The notes below the pieces were generated by a model. The model saw nothing but the letters and a program-made list of their open reading frames with translations. It was not told the DNA's origin and ran no database searches. Positions 61,129-64,000 of a stretch of DNA of 64,000 bases are shown piece after piece. Position 1 is the first letter of the stretch. Each line of letters begins with the position of its first letter. The DNA is from Segatella baroniae DSM 16972 = JCM 13447 (GTDB taxonomy: Bacteria; Bacteroidota; Bacteroidia; Bacteroidales; Bacteroidaceae), in contig NZ_AUFQ01000015.1 in NCBI RefSeq assembly GCF_000426585.1, positions 23,585 through 87,584 on the forward strand, read 5' to 3'. The position numbers and the translations under genes were made by a program.

Positions 61129-63759
61129 CTAAAACTTGATCGTATACCTGAACGACGGGATGATGGGGATGAAGCCCTTGGCCTTGGCCCTGACGCGGCC
61201 GGTCGCCTCGTTGTACTTCATGTCGACGAACAGCGTGTTGAAATGGCAGTAGGCGTTGTATATGCTCCAGTTCCAGATGCGTTCGTGGCCGCGCTTGGTC
61301 TTGTGATGGATGTCGAATCCCAGGTCGAGGCGGTGGTAGGCGGGCAGCACGACGTTGTTGGGACGCTCGTAGACGAAGCCCTGCGAATGGCCTTCGCCCA
61401 GGTCGGGCATGTCGGCATACTGCGTGGGGGCCGTCATGCGGTTGCCCGTGCGGTAGATCCAGCCGGCATAGAAGTGCGTGCCCTTCGACAGTTGGCAGCG
61501 CATCGTGACGTTGAACTTGTGCCGGTTGTCGAACTTGTCGTAGAACCATTCGGGAAAGAAGTCGTCGAAGCGGCGGCGGTTCCACGACAGCGTGTAGGCG
61601 GCGTCCACCTTCAGCCGCTTGCCCTGGTAGTGGGCGTCGGCCTCCAGGCCGTAGAAGCGGCCCCGTCCCTCGGAGACCTTCGTGTCCCAGTCGTCTGCCG
61701 GCGGCTCCAGGCCCAGCCAGTTGGCGTATTGCAGCAGGTGGTTGGACTGCTTGTAGTAGCCCTCCAGCGACAGCAGCCACCGACGGGCGGGCTGATAGTA
61801 GGCGCCCACGGCCAACTGGTTGCTGTGCATGGGGTGCAGCCGTTCGGTGGTGGGCACCCAATAGTCGGTGGGCAGGTCGATGTAGGAGTTGGAAATCTTG
61901 TGCACGAACTGCGTCATGGTGGTGTAGCTGGCCTTGAAAGAGAGTTTCGGGCCGACCTGATACTTCACCGCCACGCGCGGGTCGGCGCGGAAGAACCGCT
62001 TGCGGCGCGTGTCGAAGAGCGACAGGTTGGCCCCGAAGTCGACGCTCCAATGGTCGTCGAGCGTCCATTCGTCCTCCACGTAGGCGTTCAGTTCGAGCGT
62101 GCCGTGGTGGTTCTTGCCCTGCTGTTTCAGCGTGTCGGCCTTCTCGTCGGAGCCGAAATAGGTGAGCGAAGCGTAGGTCTGGGGCCGGAACCAGTGGTAG
62201 GTGAGGTCGTGGCCGAAGCGCAGATGGTGGCTCGGCAGCGGCCGGTAGTCGAAGGCCATGCGGTAGCCCAGGTCGTTGATGGTCGAGTGGTAGCCGTGTT
62301 CGGAGTGCGACACGGTGGAGCTTCCTGCGCTCTTGTAGGTGTAGTCGTCGAGCGTGTGGAAGCGCGAATGGTTGTAGGTGTACACGCCCGTGAAGTTGGC
62401 GAACAGCTTCGGTGAGAAGATGTAGTTCCAATCGAGGGCCATGTTGAAGTTTCCCCAGTTGAAACGGTTTTCAAGCAGGTCGCGGTCGGTCGTTTCGCTG
62501 CCGCCCCATTTGTCCTCACTCTTCGTCAGGAGATAGTCGCGGCCCCAGTAGGTGCTGAGCGAAAGCCGCGAACGGTCGCTGAAGACATGGACGATCTTGG
62601 CGTTGAGGTCGTGGAAGTTGTAGTTGAGGCGGAGCTTGTAGTCGTCGTTCGAGCGGTTGACGATGGCGAAGATGGGCGTCGTGAGCAGGTCGAGCCACGA
62701 GCGGCGCATGCCGAAGTTGAAGCTGGTCTTGCCCCGCCGGATGGGCCCTTCGAGCTGAAGGCTGCCGTCGAGCAGTCCGATGCGGTAGCTGCCGTGGTAG
62801 TGTTGCAGGTCGCCGTCGGCCGTGCGCACGTCCATCACGCTCGACAGGCGGCCGCCGTAGCGGGCCGGAAAGCCGCTCTTGTAGAAGTCGACGTTCTTCA
62901 CCACGTCGGCGTTGAACGAGGAGAAGAGGCCCATCGTGTGGTTGATCTGGTAGAGCGGCGTGCCGTCGAGCAGAAAAAGGTTCTCGTCGTTGTTGCCGCC
63001 GTGCACGTAGAGGCCGCTGGCAAGCTCCACTCCCTCGGCCACGCCGCTGGTGCGCTGCACCGTCTTCACCACGTCGGGCGACGAAAGCAGCGAAAATTCG
63101 GTCTTGATGTCCTTCTGCGAGAAAGTGCGCTTGCCCGTCTGCGTGTTGAGCAGGGGCGAGTTCATGTCGCCCGTGACGACCACCTCGGCCAGGTTGTTGC
63201 GCTCCCGCAGGCCGACGTTCATGCGGCGGTCGGCCGTGAGGTCGATGGTCTCCTCGTGTTCCTCGAACCCCAGGTAGGAGAGGCGCAGCCGGTGCCGGCC
63301 CTCGGGCAGGGTGATGGAATAGAAGCCGTATTCGTTGGTGGTCGTTCCCTGGCGGGTGGTCAGGTCGTAGACCGTGGCATTGATGAGCGACTCGCCGCCG
63401 CTGTCCTTCACGTAGCCGCTCACGGTGAACCGCCGCTGGCGTGCGGGGTTCTCCGTGGGCTTCGCGGCCGGCAGCCCGGACTTCTCCTGCTTCAGGATGA
63501 CGTAGCGTCCTTCGCGGCTCCAGCCGATGCCGGTGCCCTGGAAGAGCGTCGCCAGCGCCTTCTCGAGCGTCAGCCCCCGCAGCGTCGGGCCGTGGTAGGG
63601 CTGCTTCACGTCGATGGCGGCGTCGTAGACGAAATCCACATGGTGGGTGGCATGGAGCCACTCCATCTGCTTTTGCAGGCTGCCCTCCGGCGCCTTGGCC
63701 CGCAGCGTTGCCGTGGAGAGCAAGAGGCTGCACAAAAACATCATGATTCTGGTTTGCAT
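61129..63759 (-). CDS. TonB-dependent receptor with STN and carboxypeptidase-like domains
   Basis: 876 residues from the ATG at 63759 (MQTRIMMFLCSLLLSTATLR), where a signal peptide fits; the upstream extension to 63849 does not. Order: STN domain (~25-95: GSLQKQMEWLHATHHVDFVY, LRGLTLEKALATLFQGTGIG) that contacts a FecR protein, a carboxypeptidase-regulatory-like beta-sandwich (~115-200: VSGYVKDSGGESLINATVYD), plug (~215-330: KTVQRTSGVAEGVELASGLY, VHGGNNDENLFLLDGTPLYQ) and a 22-strand-type barrel ending in Phe (PSFRYTIKF). It imports an unknown ligand and reports its presence inward. First gene of the receptor-DUF4249-lipoprotein-FecR unit. Confidence 0.93.
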   Translation of the reverse strand: MQTRIMMFLCSLLLSTATLRAKAPEGSLQKQMEWLHATHHVDFVYDAAIDVKQPYHGPTLRGLTLEKALATLFQGTGIGWSREGRYVILKQEKSGLPAAKPTENPARQRRFTVSGYVKDSGGESLINATVYDLTTRQGTTTNEYGFYSITLPEGRHRLRLSYLGFEEHEETIDLTADRRMNVGLRERNNLAEVVVTGDMNSPLLNTQTGKRTFSQKDIKTEFSLLSSPDVVKTVQRTSGVAEGVELASGLYVHGGNNDENLFLLDGTPLYQINHTMGLFSSFNADVVKNVDFYKSGFPARYGGRLSSVMDVRTADGDLQHYHGSYRIGLLDGSLQLEGPIRRGKTSFNFGMRRSWLDLLTTPIFAIVNRSNDDYKLRLNYNFHDLNAKIVHVFSDRSRLSLSTYWGRDYLLTKSEDKWGGSETTDRDLLENRFNWGNFNMALDWNYIFSPKLFANFTGVYTYNHSRFHTLDDYTYKSAGSSTVSHSEHGYHSTINDLGYRMAFDYRPLPSHHLRFGHDLTYHWFRPQTYASLTYFGSDEKADTLKQQGKNHHGTLELNAYVEDEWTLDDHWSVDFGANLSLFDTRRKRFFRADPRVAVKYQVGPKLSFKASYTTMTQFVHKISNSYIDLPTDYWVPTTERLHPMHSNQLAVGAYYQPARRWLLSLEGYYKQSNHLLQYANWLGLEPPADDWDTKVSEGRGRFYGLEADAHYQGKRLKVDAAYTLSWNRRRFDDFFPEWFYDKFDNRHKFNVTMRCQLSKGTHFYAGWIYRTGNRMTAPTQYADMPDLGEGHSQGFVYERPNNVVLPAYHRLDLGFDIHHKTKRGHERIWNWSIYNAYCHFNTLFVDMKYNEATGRVRAKAKGFIPIIPSFRYTIKF

Positions 63760-63891
63760 ATAAATACTCGACTGTGTCACTATCCCTATGACGGAAGGTC
63801 GTGGAAAATCCCCCATGGGCAAGAGTTGGTTCATGATAAAACAAATCATAAACCCAAATCATTGGCAAGTCTGCTCACATTGGGCAAACGT

Positions 63892-63919
63892 CTCGGCAAA
63901 TGACGGCAGATTTGCCGAG
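63892..63919. promoter_or_regulatory. Perfect hairpin upstream of the TonB receptor
   Basis: CTCGGCAAAT pairs perfectly with ATTTGCCGAG over an 8-base loop, 133 bases before the receptor ATG. It may be an operator or the terminator of an unseen neighbour. Confidence 0.5.
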
Positions 63920-63923
63920 GCTT

Positions 63924-64000
63924 GAGAAATCGTCACGTCAAAACGGATGTTGAATGCGCGACGAGAGAAACCGTCACGTCAAAACAGATGTTAAATGCGC
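63924..64000. repeat. 41-base direct repeat at the window edge
   Basis: Two copies at 63924 and 63965 share GAGAAA(T/C)CGTCACGTC, AAAAC(G/A)GATGTT and AATGCGC. The second is cut by the window end. Confidence 0.75.

Noticed and set aside
63924..64000. Possible CRISPR start at the window edge
   Set aside because: The two copies match over nearly the whole 41-base period, so there is no spacer-like segment.

Overview
The window looks like a chromosomal piece of a high-GC member of the Bacteroidales, most likely the Prevotellaceae. Supporting signs are the Bacteroidetes promoter pattern (TTG about 20 bases before TAnnTTTG), a PorZ protein of the type IX secretion system, a 'smalltalk' peptide beside an HU-like protein, an STN/TonB receptor with DUF4249 and FecR, and the gene order mnmG-apt-uvrC-dtd-mazG-deoC. 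Genus-level placement is inference. I see no tRNA, rRNA, transposase, integrase or CRISPR array.

Layout. 1-7.1 kb (minus): leuS, yitT-like, rdgB, porZ and a truncated GT39-like membrane protein form a tightly overlapping operon. 7.2-10.5 kb (minus): smalltalk, HU-like protein, M15 peptidase, an unknown protein and a C1 peptidase lipoprotein. 10.6-13.8 kb (plus): a CotH-like secreted protein and a nitroreductase. 13.9-20.3 kb (minus): lgt, ychF, an alpha/beta hydrolase and polA. 20.4 kb (plus): a polyprenyl synthase. 21.6-28.5 kb (minus): deoC, mazG-like, dtd, uvrC, apt, mnmG. 28.6-32.4 kb (plus): succinate dehydrogenase/fumarate reductase CAB. 32.5-34.25 kb: non-coding repeats. 34.25-43.3 kb (plus): a structured leader followed by a five-gene envelope operon (HEAT-like membrane protein, processive GT2, TPR plus outer-membrane barrel, DUF4838 lipoprotein, DUF1573 lipoprotein). 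I read this as a synthase-dependent exopolysaccharide export machine analogous to Pga but built from different parts. 43.6-44.6 kb (plus): coaD and ybeY. 44.6-45.9 kb: more repeats. 45.9-53.7 kb (minus): ctpA-like protease, parE, a GNAT-like protein, ferritin, dusB and a THUMP-like methyltransferase. 53.75-63.8 kb (minus): an ECF sigma factor continuous in frame with an outer-membrane barrel, a secreted coiled-coil protein, FecR, a lipoprotein, DUF4249 and an STN/TonB receptor.

How the genes work together. The right end holds every part of a trans-envelope signalling chain (STN receptor, FecR anti-sigma, ECF sigma factor), but FecR is last in the receptor operon and the sigma domain is joined to a barrel protein through a cleavable-looking signal segment. 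The 34.8-43.3 kb operon has the catalytic, periplasmic and outer-membrane parts expected for making and exporting one polysaccharide.

Intergenic DNA is unusually rich in repeats. There are MITE-like or REP-doublet elements with a CCCTCCCAAAGGGAGGG core, arrays with a 22-base period and an AAAGC-N3-GCTTT-like core, 44-base tandem repeats, and two 649-base composite repeats on either side of the polysaccharide operon. Several of these elements have entered coding sequence (methyltransferase interior, CoaD and FecR C-termini, CtpA signal peptide, ParE N-terminus).
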